This document shows, in pieces, positions 1-10,400 of a stretch of DNA of 64,000 bases. Position numbers and translations under genes: made by a program. The stretch's first letter is position 1; the number at the start of each line of letters is the position of its first letter. The DNA comes from Clostridia bacterium. GTDB lineage: Bacteria; Bacillota; Clostridia; Christensenellales; Borkfalkiaceae. The stretch is from NCBI GenBank assembly GCA_017462735.1, contig JAFTQO010000004.1, positions 62,001-126,000 of the forward strand, read 5' to 3'. The notes beneath the pieces are model-generated. The model was not told the origin of the DNA, searched no databases, and worked only from the letters and a program-made list of their open reading frames with translations.

Positions 1-1286
1 TCGCCGTGCACGACGGGCGCAAGCATCATACCGCTCAGATCTTTGAACGGCTCCCACATCAAATGGTAGTCGAAGACAAAACCTTCTCCTTTGAAATATT
101 GCTTGTGCGCAAGTAAAAATGCCAAATTCTCCTTAGGGGAGGTCGGGAAAGACACCTCGTTGAGTTTAAATTCTGGCACTTCGCCGCTTTGCCAATCGTC
201 GCTATCACCCAGCCACGTTGAAGTATATTCTCTCGTGATAGGCGCAAACATTAAAACGAAGCGATCGGGATTTTTCAATCTTTCTTTTTCTGCAGGCCAC
301 AACAACTCATAATAGATGAGGAATACGATTTTCGTCTTTATCCCAGCCGCAGTCATTTTTTCATCAATACGGTTGAGGATATCGATATACCAGTCGCTAG
401 GTCTTTTCTCGCGACATTTTTCGCACTCGCAGAAATTGTTGTAGTTGTCGCCCAGCCAGAAATGTAAATAGTCAACCTCGGGGTTGTTTTTTGCATAATT
501 GACAACCTCGTCTGTGACCAACTCTAACAAAACTTTGTTGGAGTAACAAAATTGCGAATAGACGGGCGTATTAAGATACAGCCTTCTTTCGCCTTTTAAT
601 TCCGATAAATACGGTTTGATGACGGGAGGGATATCCTCCGGCATAACTTTGTGCCAGCCTTTAGCGGGTAAACCAAGCGTCTCACAATGCCAACCGTGCC
701 CTACCGCGTGATAAAGCATCCCGCGTTGTTTCAACGCCGCTACGATACGCTTGACGTAGCCAGCCGATTGTTCGGGGGTTAATTTTTGATTTTCTTGGAA
801 AGGGTTCCTTTCCTGATTATAATACCTTTCAAAAAAAGTATGACTATCTCTAAATTGGGTAAAATACGAGTTGAATCCGTTTTTCAACGACCAATCGATT
901 AAGTTAAGTACCGTTTCTACCGACGTACCCCCCTCCATCGTAATGGCGCGGAAAGGATAAAAAGGTCTGTGGGTAAGACGTACCGTACAGTCCTTTTCTT
1001 CGCGTTTAGGGATTACTTCCCCGCCTTTACCAGGATGAAAAAAAACGCAACCGAGTTCACGCAAGAAACGGTACACGCCCATCAAGACGCTACGTCCGTT
1101 ACTGCCGCGAATCTCACCGCGTCCTTCTTCTACTTGCACGGAATACTCCTCGACAAAATACGCGTCTTCCCCTTCACGGAGTATAGACGCGTCTTCAATG
1201 AGACGAATTTGCGTGCATTTTTTACCTGTTAACTTTTCGTAATATCTGTCAAGTTCTTCTACTGCAAACGACAATACTTCAGGCAT
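1..1286 (-). CDS. DUF4838-type glycoside-hydrolase-like protein, partial
   Basis: Open to the left edge; 428 codons visible. ATG at 1286 lies behind AGAAGGA. There is no signal peptide, so it is probably cytoplasmic. Around residue 72 the motif GVYRFLRELGC followed by HPGKGGEVIP resembles the N-terminal domain found in front of TIM barrels in DUF4838, GH67 and GH20-like proteins. Around residues 270-290, LHFWLGDNYNNF with CECEKC matches the DUF4838 core, a family often found in glycan-utilisation loci and not biochemically defined. It is the last visible gene of a locus with a sugar ABC transporter and large exoproteins, so a role on imported oligosaccharide is inferred. The C-terminus is outside the window. 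The family call is from motif memory, not a search. Confidence 0.7.
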   Translation of the reverse strand, partial: MPEVLSFAVEELDRYYEKLTGKKCTQIRLIEDASILREGEDAYFVEEYSVQVEEGRGEIRGSNGRSVLMGVYRFLRELGCVFFHPGKGGEVIPKREEKDCTVRLTHRPFYPFRAITMEGGTSVETVLNLIDWSLKNGFNSYFTQFRDSHTFFERYYNQERNPFQENQKLTPEQSAGYVKRIVAALKQRGMLYHAVGHGWHCETLGLPAKGWHKVMPEDIPPVIKPYLSELKGERRLYLNTPVYSQFCYSNKVLLELVTDEVVNYAKNNPEVDYLHFWLGDNYNNFCECEKCREKRPSDWYIDILNRIDEKMTAAGIKTKIVFLIYYELLWPAEKERLKNPDRFVLMFAPITREYTSTWLGDSDDWQSGEVPEFKLNEVSFPTSPKENLAFLLAHKQYFKGEGFVFDYHLMWEPFKDLSGMMLAPVVHG

Positions 1287-1301
1287 ATTAATCCTTCTTT
1301 C

Positions 1302-1336
1302 CTTTATCCCCGTGGTTTCTCACCACGGGGATAAGG
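1302..1336 (-). other. Intercistronic stem-loop
   Basis: A stem of about 15 bp (arms 1302-1316 and 1322-1336, core CCCCGTGG/CCACGGGG) lies between the stop of the 1367-4597 gene and the ribosome site of the next gene. No T-tract follows on the minus strand, so it does not look like a Rho-independent terminator. It is one of several such hairpins in this locus and may be an mRNA processing or stability element. Confidence 0.6.
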
Positions 1337-1366
1337 AACATCAACAAGGTCTTTTAATTTAGTTGA

Positions 1367-4300
1367 TTATTTCTTTTTTCTTCTCTTGCTTGCAACAAGC
1401 GCTGCGCTTGCCAAGCCAAGCAAAGTCGTTGCCGACGATACGCCTACGACGCCACCGCAACCAGCGCCTTCTGCCGACGCTTCTTTTACGTTAAGTTTTA
1501 CCGTGAAGGTACCTTTATCCGTGTAAACGGTCAATTCGTTCGAACCGAGGTTCAATTCTTGCAAAAAGACAGCATCAAACGTAAGTTTACCGTCTGTATC
1601 CGTATAAGAAACGGCTTTTCTTGCAATTTCTTCCTCGTTCAATACAATGGTAGAAATCTTTGCGCCTGCCGCTAACGTAACCGTAATCGTTTGACCAGGG
1701 TTTACCTTCTTGGTCAACGTACGACCACCGCTAACGATAACTTTTACGTCGTACAAAGACATATCCGTCTTTACTTCAAAGAGAAGTTCTACGCTACCAA
1801 CTTCATTGGCATTATCTTTGATGTATTGAGGGTCAAATTCCAAGATACCGGTCGTTACGTCATAACTAACAGCAGCACTAGGAATTTCTTCGCCGTCCTT
1901 CTTGATAGAAAGAACTGCCGCACCTGCAACAAGCGCAACTTTTGCGGATTCACCATATTGCACCGTGGTCGTCTTCAAAACAGGTTGTACCGTCCATTGC
2001 GCTTCAATGGTCATATCCTTGCTAACTTCGAAGGTATATTCCGCCCCGTCAGAAAGAAGAACGGAACCGTCGTACCAGCCAAGGAATCTGTACCCTGCGT
2101 TAGCCGTAGCCGTAAGCGTTACGACGTCGCCTTCGATAAAGAGGGTCTTATCAGGAGATACGGAAACGGAACCTGCTTCGCTCATATTGCTGCTTACCGT
2201 AACCGCACATTCGTTTACTTCCCACTTCGCCGTGTAGGTCTTCGCAGCGTCAGGATTAAACGTATAGGTAGCCTCTGCCCAAACTCTAACGTTGCCGTTA
2301 TACCAACCGAGGAAGGTATAGCCTTTGTTAGCCGTTGCCTTCAGCGTGATAGAGCCACCGTAAGATATTGTTGCCTCTAATCCATCTTCGCCGACAATTT
2401 CTACATTACCAGCGTCAGCGTTGTTCGACTCTACCTTAATCGTATATTCGATAGGGCTCCATTTTGCGGTGATATTTCTATCTGCCGTTACTTCAAAAGT
2501 ATACGTCGTCCCTGTCGCTCCTTCGATTTTTACGCCGTTTTCATACCAACCGTCAAAGTTATAGCCGTTGTTGGGGGCTGCTATCAACGTGATGGAAGAA
2601 TTTTCTTCAATAGAACCTTCCAACGCACCCGTTTCGTCATTTTTCGTCAAGCCGTTACCGCTAACGGTACCTGCTGCCGCGAGGTCGTTCGTCAACGTAA
2701 CTTTATACGTTGTGAAGTCGATATCCCAAACTGCAACCAATTCCTTAGCCTCAGTTGCCGTAAAACTCCACGTTTCAGTGGTGGAAAGGGCTTTTGCCGT
2801 ATCTACCGTAACGGGATCTGCAGGAACGTCCGCCTTGTTATACCAACCGAGGAAATCGTACGACGTCGTAGTCGGGATGGCTTTTACCGTAACGGTTGCA
2901 CCGTGTTCGTACGTCTTCGCACCAGTAGCACGCCCGTAGTTGGTCGACAATTTAATCAAATACGTATTCTTTTTCCATCTCGCTTCGTACGTCTTAGTCG
3001 CTTGAGCGTTAAAGGTAAACGTTTCGGTTGCGCACACTTGGTTAACACCGTCGTACCAACCAAGGAAGGTATACCCTTCGTTCGTCGTTGCCGTAAGCGT
3101 CATAGGGGTATTGAAATCCACCGTCTTAGAAGTAGCGTCCGTACCGTCGATTTTTACAGTACCTGCGTCTGCAATGTTCTTAGACGTGGAGACCGTACAC
3201 TCGTTACTCGTCCACGTTGCAACATATTCTTTGTCAGCATCTGCCGAAACTACGATTTGCTGCGCACCGCTTTCTTGCTTTTGACCGCCGTAATACCAGC
3301 CGTCCCAAGTATACCCTTCATTAGTTGTCGCCGTTAAGGTTACTTTGGTCCCGTATTCTACAGGTTCGCCTTTGCTCGTATTCGCTATCGTACCTGCAGC
3401 GGGCAAATTCATAGACGACGTAACAGTATATTTATTGATTGACCATTTCGCCGTATATTTACCGCTTGCCGTAGGCGCAAACGTCCATTCTTCCTCCGTG
3501 GACATTTCGTTACCAGCCGCATCGTACCAACCAAGGAAAGTGTAACCGTAGTTGGTCGTCGCCGTCAACGTGATAGACTCACCGCTGTCTTCTGCGACTT
3601 TACCGTCGTTGGATACGGATACGGTACCTGCCGCATCGATATTCTTTTCTGCTTTAATGGTATAGTCGTTGGTAACAGGCGCAACTTTAAAGTCGTCCAC
3701 GTAACCGTCCCATACGCAACAAGCAAGGGAAATATAACCGGGCAGTTTATATTTTGCGAAAGACTTAGCGCTTCCCAACGTCAAACCGCCAAGATGTACG
3801 CCGTCAAGATACAAATCCATCAAATCGCCGTTAACTACGCATTTATATTCGTGCCACGTATTGTAAACCGTGGATACTTTCATATCCTCCGCGGCCCCCG
3901 TTCTGTCTTCGTTTTCAGGGGTGGTTGCCGCCGCATTGTTATTACAATAGTTTAATTCTGAATAGTAATAAGGGCTTATGCCGACTTCGCCGTCTCTAAT
4001 ACCCGCACGGGTTGCCATCATGACACTTGTCGTAGAGTTAAACCAACCTTCTTTGGGCGCATACGTACCGTCCGATTGTTGCGCTACCTTTCTGTTAAGG
4101 ATAGAAATCCAAGGCGCAACACTCGACTCACAACCCGTGGAAGTCGGGAGAATATAAAATCTAAAACTGACTTCATAATTGGTCAACACCAACTTATCTC
4201 CACCCGAAGTTGCTCTCGGCGTCAAGTGGAAGAAGGATTCGTTATTCGTTGCCGTGTTCAATTTTAATACTTTGTTGCCGTTTACCGTCGCAATTTCAGC

Positions 4301-4597
4301 CTGAGTATTACCTGACGACGCGTCGTACTTACCGTCGCCGATACCGTCGAACCACATATTACCCCAATTGTATTTCATGTTGCTAGGATCAGTACCTGCG
4401 TTGGTCGCACCGCTTGCGCCGTAAGAAGAGTACGACTCGAAATCGTCTTCAAAATAATACCCGTTGGCATTCAGCACACCATTTTCAGTAGCCGATGCAG
4501 ACGCCGTTTGATAAGATTGTTCTTGCTCAGGGAGGGCTGCTATGCCCATCCCCAATGCAACCGCTGCCGTCGCAGCCCATATAAATATTTTTTTCAT
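1367..4597 (-). CDS. Secreted surface protein: lectin-like domain, seven InlB B-repeats, two X2-like modules, GCGG tail
   Basis: 1076 aa. The N-terminus has a basic start and hydrophobic stretch typical of a Sec signal. Residues about 45-310 resemble a concanavalin A-like/LamG domain, with FEDDFESY near the start and GYVDDFKV near the end. Seven repeats of about 75 aa follow (about 312-870), each carrying TLTATTNxGYTFLGWYD and ending in an AKW-like motif; this is the divergent InlB B-repeat seen in Gram-positive surface proteins. Residues about 872-1040 hold two beta modules resembling the X2 carbohydrate-module family. The end has GCGG, a hydrophobic helix and KRRKKK, a three-part sorting-signal layout without LPXTG. 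No catalytic domain is recognised. It is probably a cell-surface glycan-binding or adhesive protein, and follows the lipoprotein gene by 24 bp. Confidence 0.8.
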   Translation of the reverse strand: MKKIFIWAATAAVALGMGIAALPEQEQSYQTASASATENGVLNANGYYFEDDFESYSSYGASGATNAGTDPSNMKYNWGNMWFDGIGDGKYDASSGNTQAEIATVNGNKVLKLNTATNNESFFHLTPRATSGGDKLVLTNYEVSFRFYILPTSTGCESSVAPWISILNRKVAQQSDGTYAPKEGWFNSTTSVMMATRAGIRDGEVGISPYYYSELNYCNNNAAATTPENEDRTGAAEDMKVSTVYNTWHEYKCVVNGDLMDLYLDGVHLGGLTLGSAKSFAKYKLPGYISLACCVWDGYVDDFKVAPVTNDYTIKAEKNIDAAGTVSVSNDGKVAEDSGESITLTATTNYGYTFLGWYDAAGNEMSTEEEWTFAPTASGKYTAKWSINKYTVTSSMNLPAAGTIANTSKGEPVEYGTKVTLTATTNEGYTWDGWYYGGQKQESGAQQIVVSADADKEYVATWTSNECTVSTSKNIADAGTVKIDGTDATSKTVDFNTPMTLTATTNEGYTFLGWYDGVNQVCATETFTFNAQATKTYEARWKKNTYLIKLSTNYGRATGAKTYEHGATVTVKAIPTTTSYDFLGWYNKADVPADPVTVDTAKALSTTETWSFTATEAKELVAVWDIDFTTYKVTLTNDLAAAGTVSGNGLTKNDETGALEGSIEENSSITLIAAPNNGYNFDGWYENGVKIEGATGTTYTFEVTADRNITAKWSPIEYTIKVESNNADAGNVEIVGEDGLEATISYGGSITLKATANKGYTFLGWYNGNVRVWAEATYTFNPDAAKTYTAKWEVNECAVTVSSNMSEAGSVSVSPDKTLFIEGDVVTLTATANAGYRFLGWYDGSVLLSDGAEYTFEVSKDMTIEAQWTVQPVLKTTTVQYGESAKVALVAGAAVLSIKKDGEEIPSAAVSYDVTTGILEFDPQYIKDNANEVGSVELLFEVKTDMSLYDVKVIVSGGRTLTKKVNPGQTITVTLAAGAKISTIVLNEEEIARKAVSYTDTDGKLTFDAVFLQELNLGSNELTVYTDKGTFTVKLNVKEASAEGAGCGGVVGVSSATTLLGLASAALVASKRRKKK

Positions 4598-4621
4598 ATT
4601 TTTCTCCTTATCTTAACGCCG

Positions 4622-6532
4622 TTATTTTTTAACTACGACAAGCGCACCTTGACCTTCCGCGACGCTAACCGTTACGCTGTTTGCAGACTGCTTCGTGGAA
4701 ACGGTGTCTTGGATAATCTCAACGTCGTTATAGGTAGTATTAAAGGTAAGGGTTACCGTTGCGCCGTTCGTTACGCTGTTGGAAGCGATATAGTACGCCC
4801 AACCGATGTCACGGTATTCAAAGCACCCGATGATAGCGTCACCAGTACCAGATTTAGCGCTGACGGCACCATAGGAACCCAACAAGTCGCTACTGGGGAT
4901 TGAGCCGCCACAGGAGTTATTGAGTTGCATAACGCCCACGGACTTACTCTTCATCAAGACGTGGTCAACCGCCGCTACTTGCGCGTTAATGCTTTGTACC
5001 ATGGAGTAATACTTCGTCTCTTTGCCCAACTTATCAACCAAACCGCAGGTGTTACTGTCTGGCATTTCTAACGGATGCCAATAGTTAAACCATTGGATAC
5101 CCTTTGCACCGTAGGCAAGTGAGGTATGTACCTGGAATGCCATTTGTGCAAGACTATAATCGTTGTTAGCAACGCCCCAATGTCCGACTTGGTTAAACGT
5201 CCAGAAAGGTACGTTATACTTTTGCGTTACACTACGGATATCACTCAAACTCTTGAAATAGCCGTCCAAAGGATCGCTATTGCCTGTATTGTAGGCATAG
5301 TAGTCGAAGGAGAATACTTGAGGCTCAACCATCTGCATATACTTTTCAAGCCATGCAACATAGTTTGCATTATAGTCAATAGGCGCCGTTGTTTCCGATG
5401 TCGCTGCACCGTAATAAAGTTGTGCTGCACTTGCATAAGAAGGCAAGTTGTTGACCAGCGCTAATTTCGTCTCCCCGAAAAGTTCGTGTTTCTTCCACTC
5501 GTAAGTAGACTCGCCGATTTGCTCAAAACTATTAACACCAGGTTCGTCTACGAACAAGGTACCGCCGTATGCGGGTTTAGACATATACGCATAGTATTGA
5601 TCGTCAATTACGTTAGTGCCTTCCAACCCGACCATCGTATAAGCGCTGGCGTCTTTTACCAAATAAACAATGCCTACTTGATCCGCAAAATCCAACGCCT
5701 TCAAAACGTCCGTATAACCAGGCGATTTTGCTCTGTCGTACAAGCCGTAAATGGAGTTGATACCGCTAGCCGCTAACTTTTGATAGTTTTCGAGGGTGAT
5801 TTGGTCGGTCTCGTATGTGACAGTAGTGCCATTTACGGTTGCCGTAGTGGCGGGAGGAGGAGCACACCATGCACCAATGGGCATAACTTCGTCGCCAAGT
5901 TGCGTATAGTAGAAATTGTTATACCCGATTTGCCCGTCGCGCCACTCGTCTGCGGCAAATTCGGTATCGCCTTGGTAAGAGGTATCTTCACCGTCTTCGT
6001 ATACGTTTAAGTCGCCAGTGGTATTGTTACCCGCACTAGGGGCAGTACCAGGCGTTTCGTAATCGCTTACACTACCGCTATCCGTCGTACCGCCGGTATA
6101 GTCGCTTTCGAAACCGTCCGTAGAACCGCCGCTGATGACACCGCTTGCGCCGCCGTCACCGCTACTTACGTAATCGTTGGAGGAGCCGCTGGAAGATCCA
6201 CCCATATAATCACTTTCGTAATCGCCGTAGTTGCCGCTACCGGACGTGCTACCAGACGAGCCGCCGTTGCCAGATTGTTCATAATCGCTGGAAGAGCCGC
6301 CAGAAGAACCGCCGCTACCGCTTCCTGCGCTTTCGTAATCGCCTAAAGAGCCGGAAGCCGCAGAGCCGCTGCCGTAACCGCTACCGTTATAGTCGCCAGG
6401 GGTACCAGGGGCAGAAGCATCGCCCCAGCCCGTACCCGTCATTTCTCCACTGCTTTCGCCCGAACAAGCGGCAGCAAACGAGGAGAACATCAAGCAAGCC
6501 AATATTAAACTAAGTGTTTTCTTTACTTTCAT
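4622..6532 (-). CDS. Secreted lipoprotein with glycoside-hydrolase-like TIM-barrel domain
   Basis: 636 aa. The signal peptide ends in the lipobox FAAAC (Cys about 23). Residues about 24-175 are a Gly/Ser-rich low-complexity tether with recurrent DYE/SDY units. The remaining 440 aa are paralogous to the cytoplasmic protein at 22303-23571: both have a conserved DEP motif (VDEPG here, KDEPN there), an FDYYAY/YDLYPL strand and AYGAKGIQ(W/H)F(N/C)YW. These suggest a TIM-barrel glycoside hydrolase of no family I can name; the DEP Glu is a plausible acid catalyst by inference. It follows a permease gene by 16 bp. A membrane-tethered enzyme working beside the transporter, outside the cell, is the simplest reading. 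Confidence 0.7.
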   Translation of the reverse strand: MKVKKTLSLILACLMFSSFAAACSGESSGEMTGTGWGDASAPGTPGDYNGSGYGSGSAASGSLGDYESAGSGSGGSSGGSSSDYEQSGNGGSSGSTSGSGNYGDYESDYMGGSSSGSSNDYVSSGDGGASGVISGGSTDGFESDYTGGTTDSGSVSDYETPGTAPSAGNNTTGDLNVYEDGEDTSYQGDTEFAADEWRDGQIGYNNFYYTQLGDEVMPIGAWCAPPPATTATVNGTTVTYETDQITLENYQKLAASGINSIYGLYDRAKSPGYTDVLKALDFADQVGIVYLVKDASAYTMVGLEGTNVIDDQYYAYMSKPAYGGTLFVDEPGVNSFEQIGESTYEWKKHELFGETKLALVNNLPSYASAAQLYYGAATSETTAPIDYNANYVAWLEKYMQMVEPQVFSFDYYAYNTGNSDPLDGYFKSLSDIRSVTQKYNVPFWTFNQVGHWGVANNDYSLAQMAFQVHTSLAYGAKGIQWFNYWHPLEMPDSNTCGLVDKLGKETKYYSMVQSINAQVAAVDHVLMKSKSVGVMQLNNSCGGSIPSSDLLGSYGAVSAKSGTGDAIIGCFEYRDIGWAYYIASNSVTNGATVTLTFNTTYNDVEIIQDTVSTKQSANSVTVSVAEGQGALVVVKK

Positions 6533-6548
6533 AACTACTCCTTATCTA

Positions 6549-7391
6549 TTAACCTTTCAAGCCGCCCGCTACCGTGTTTTCCATAATCGTCTTCTGGAAA
6601 GCAATAAAGACTGCAACAGGAGGGATAATGGAAATCAACATCGCCGCAAACAATCTGGGCCAGTTGGGTTGATACGTATTGATGTCGACCAACTGTTGCA
6701 AACCAACTGCAACCGTAGGATATTGACGTAAATACATATAAGGCGTGAAATAGTCGTTCCAATAGTTAATTGCAGAGACGATACCGATTGCAATCAGCGA
6801 GGGCATAACTTGAGGAATCATGACCTTGATGAATACGGTAAAGTCACTGGCACCGTCCAACTGCGCCGCCTCTGCGTACGTCTTGGATATACTCTTGAAG
6901 AAGCCGTATACCATGACGAAGTTAAAGCCGAAACCACCACTCGACATAATGATAATACCGATATGCGTGTTATATAAGCCGAGGGCTACGACTAATTTAA
7001 AGGTTGCGGTAAGAGTACCGATTGCAGGGATCAACATCGAGGAGATGGCGACACCGTACAACAATTTCCTACCGGGGAACTCAAATTTAGCAACCACGTA
7101 TCCCGTGATGGCGGGTACGAAAATCGCTACGAACGTACAACCTACCACCAATATAATACTGTTGACAAACATCCCTACTAGGTTGGTCGTACCTACTGAC
7201 ATTGACAATGCGTCAATAAAGTTTTGCGGATACCAACCGTTAAAACCGAACGGCTGTCTATCGAACGCAGACGCTTTTCGCATTGCGTTGAGCAACAACC
7301 AAACGATGGGATATAACAAACTGATTGCATATAATGCAAAAATTACGAATGCAATCCAAAGTGCAATTTTCTCTGTCTTAGAAGGTTTCAT
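6549..7391 (-). CDS. Carbohydrate ABC transporter permease, MalG-like (CUT1)
   Basis: 280 aa with about six hydrophobic segments. The binding-protein-dependent transport EAA motif is clear near residue 175 (EAAQLDGASD...PQVMPSL), as is the IGTLTATF-type stretch of MalG-like subunits. It would pair with the MalF-like permease at 21304-22284 and the binding protein at 23595-25052 to import an oligosaccharide. It is unusual that the two permease genes lie 14 kb apart, separated by giant exoprotein genes. No ATPase gene is present; CUT1 systems of Firmicutes often share an MsmX-type ATPase encoded elsewhere. Confidence 0.93.
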   Translation of the reverse strand: MKPSKTEKIALWIAFVIFALYAISLLYPIVWLLLNAMRKASAFDRQPFGFNGWYPQNFIDALSMSVGTTNLVGMFVNSIILVVGCTFVAIFVPAITGYVVAKFEFPGRKLLYGVAISSMLIPAIGTLTATFKLVVALGLYNTHIGIIIMSSGGFGFNFVMVYGFFKSISKTYAEAAQLDGASDFTVFIKVMIPQVMPSLIAIGIVSAINYWNDYFTPYMYLRQYPTVAVGLQQLVDINTYQPNWPRLFAAMLISIIPPVAVFIAFQKTIMENTVAGGLKG

Positions 7392-7411
7392 AAATACACC
7401 CCTTATTTTTT

Positions 7412-7443
7412 CGTTTCCCCTACCCCTAAAGATAGGGGAAACG
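7412..7443 (-). other. Intercistronic stem-loop
   Basis: Arms CGTTTCCCCTA (7412-7422) and TAGGGGAAACG (7433-7443) form an 11-bp perfect stem between the 1771-aa exoprotein gene and the permease gene. The run on the minus strand continues GAAAAAAT, so it is not a T-rich terminator. It sits about 20 bp before the permease ribosome site. Confidence 0.6.
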
Positions 7444-7471
7444 ATTTCATCATTTTGCTAACGACTATCCG

Positions 7472-10400
7472 TTAGTCTTCTTTTTTCTTGGTCAACAGGG
7501 CTACTGCCGCTGCGCCAATAAGAGCCAAGCCGCTAACCGCGCCGATAGAGCCGCCGCAACCGTCATCAGTATAACCTTTGTCGTAATTGCTGTTGGTGTT
7601 GGGTTTCACGCTTCCTTCCCAATCTTCCCAATCTTCGCGATCCCATACATTACCGCTACCTAAATCGGATTCGTCTACCGAGCCAGACGTCGTAGGTGCG
7701 CTTTCTACCGTAACCGTGAAGGTTACCTCGCCTTCCGTCGTAGAGACTTTATACGTATACACACCTATCGAAAGCGTATCCGTATAATCAGCCGTCAAGG
7801 TAAGTACCTTTCTGGCGTAGAAATAGGACGCGCTATCCAACGCTACGAAAGAGCCATCCGCTTGTTGCAAGGAAACGGTTACGGGCAAGCCGTATGCGTT
7901 TACACTAACTTGAACTGCGATTTCGTTTTCCGCCCAAATGGTGAACGCCGACGTCGTACCAATGACAGGGGCTTTTGCCGTTGCCGTAATCGTTACAGGA
8001 TCCGACAAACCACCGTCCGTCTTGACGATGAACTGCGTTACACCTGCGGGAATCACTTCAACGTATGCCGCTTTCAACGTGAGTTTTTTAGCCGTAGCAT
8101 CGTATGCGTACGCACTTGCATCCAAGACTCTGTCTTCTTCTCCGTCACGTCTTACGACGACTTCCACAATCGTCATGCCCTTGGTATCAACGTCGAAAGT
8201 CTTATCCTCCGCCGTACCTTGGTCAATCGTCAAACTCGTCTCGCCAGATACCGTAGGCGCTTGCGCCTCTTCTACGGTAACGGTAACGTCTACACCGCCA
8301 TCCGCTGTATTGATCGTGAAGGTCGTCACGCCTTGAGCCAACGTCGATACGTAGGTCTCCGTCAACGTGAATTCACCAGTAGTGAGGTCGTACGTATATG
8401 CGTTATCCTTCAATTCTTTACCGGTTTCACTGCCATGCGCAACTTGTACGCCCAACAAATCCAAACCTTTCAAATCAATCTTGAAAGAAAGTTCTTGTAC
8501 GCTACCTTTGCCAATTGTCGCCGTTGCGTTTCCTTCCACGGTAGGCGCTTGCAATGCAAGGACGTTGATGGTTACGTTGACGCTACCGTAATCGGTTATA
8601 ATCGCAAATACATGCGAGCCCACGGTAAGCGAGTTGACGTATACCGCTTTCACGGTCAATTTGCCGTCTGCGTACGCCCATTGATCTGCGTCTATTGTTT
8701 TATCGGTGTCGCGTTTTGCCACGAACGCCGAAATTGTCGTTGCCGTCTTAATGTCTACACCAAAGACTACGTCTTCCGCTCTACCAACTTTGACTTCTAC
8801 CACACTAGGAGATGCGATAGGTGCATCGGTGCCGCTTGCAGGGACTACTACCGATACTTCTACCGAGCCACCCATCGTATTTACGACGAAGGTAACCGTC
8901 GTACCTGCGACAGATTCAAAATAACCTTTGGCAATCATTAATTCGCCTTCGGTATATTCGTATGCGCCCTTAGACTTATCCAGTTGCGTGCCCGTGCCTT
9001 TTACAGCAATACCGAGGATTTCTTCGCCATACGTGTCAATGGAGAAGTACACGTCGCTTCCTTCAAACGTTTGTACTGCATCCGATAACAATTCGGGAGC
9101 CTTAACTTCCGTTACCGTAATCGTAACATTAACTTCACCGATGGTGATATTGCCCGTGTAGGAAACCAATTTGAAGGTCGTCAAGCCTACGGGAAGGGCT
9201 TTTACGTAATCCGCTTTTAAGGTAAGCGTTTGCGTGGTCGCATCGTATGCGTACGCACTTGCATCCAATTTTTGGTCTTCTTCTCCTGTACGAGAGACTA
9301 CTACTACGAAGTCTTCGCCGTGGAAGTCTACCCCAAATACTTGGTCTTCTGCCGTACCTTGTTTAACCGTTAAGTCGCTGTTTGCGTCCGTCAATTCAGG
9401 AGCCAACTTTGCCGTAACCGTTACGGTGAACTCTACACTACCGCCCGCCGTAACGAACACGTAAGTCGTCGTACCTGCGGGAAGCGTGGAAATATATGCA
9501 CCGAGCAAAGTAAGCGTTTTGCTTTCTGCATCGTAAGTATACGCTTCATTTACGTCCAAATCGTAGTAAATTCCACCACGTGCCGTCTTAACGGCAAGGA
9601 ACTCTTCGTCTTTCGTGTCGAGTTCGAACGTAACGTCGTTCGTGCTATATTGGGCTACCGTATCCGACGTCTTGGAACCAATCGTAGGAAGATAACGCAC
9701 GTTAACCGTAAGCGTAAGGTCGCCTTTGAGCGTATAGATAGTAAACGCCGTAATACCCTCGGGCAAGATTCCCATATAGGCACCGTTTAACGTAAACGTA
9801 CCCGCTGTAAGGACGTTGCCTTCCTCATCCGTTCCCGGTACATAGGTATATTCGTATGCCTCTGTCGTCAAGAAGTTGCTTTCGCCCGTCGCTGCACGGC
9901 TCCACGCAATCGTCGTAATATCTTTGCCCTTTAAGTCAACATCAAACACGAGGTCGTTCGTCTCACCTTTGATGATGGTGCGGTTACCCGACTCGTCCGT
10001 GCCGAGCGCGGGTTTCAACGATTCGTCACCCGAAACGCTACCACCGTCACCAGTACTGCCGCCAGTACCACCGAAAGTCGTGACACCAATCTTACAACTT
10101 AAAAGATATTCGCCTGCGCTACCCAAAGGATATACCCAGCCGTCAATGACAAGGTCGTTGATGATAACATCAAAATAATAGGTGTGAAGTCCGTCTGTCA
10201 AATCCGCAGCCAACGAAATCGACCAAGCACCCGTGGCGGTATCCATGACCAACCCTTTAGAGCCAGCAACAAAGGTTGCCGTCTTGTTAGTCATATCGCC
10301 AAGGTCGATAGTCCCCGAAATCGTCGTAGGAACCGTTTGTTGTCCACCGTCGATTTCCAACGGGTCTTTTTGAGTTACTACATAATCTGCGTATTCATCG

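Noticed and set aside
7390..7471. A 16-codon frame starting ATGATGAAA in the gap before the permease
   Set aside because: No ribosome site and it lies across the hairpin; no similarity to the 43-44 aa genes.
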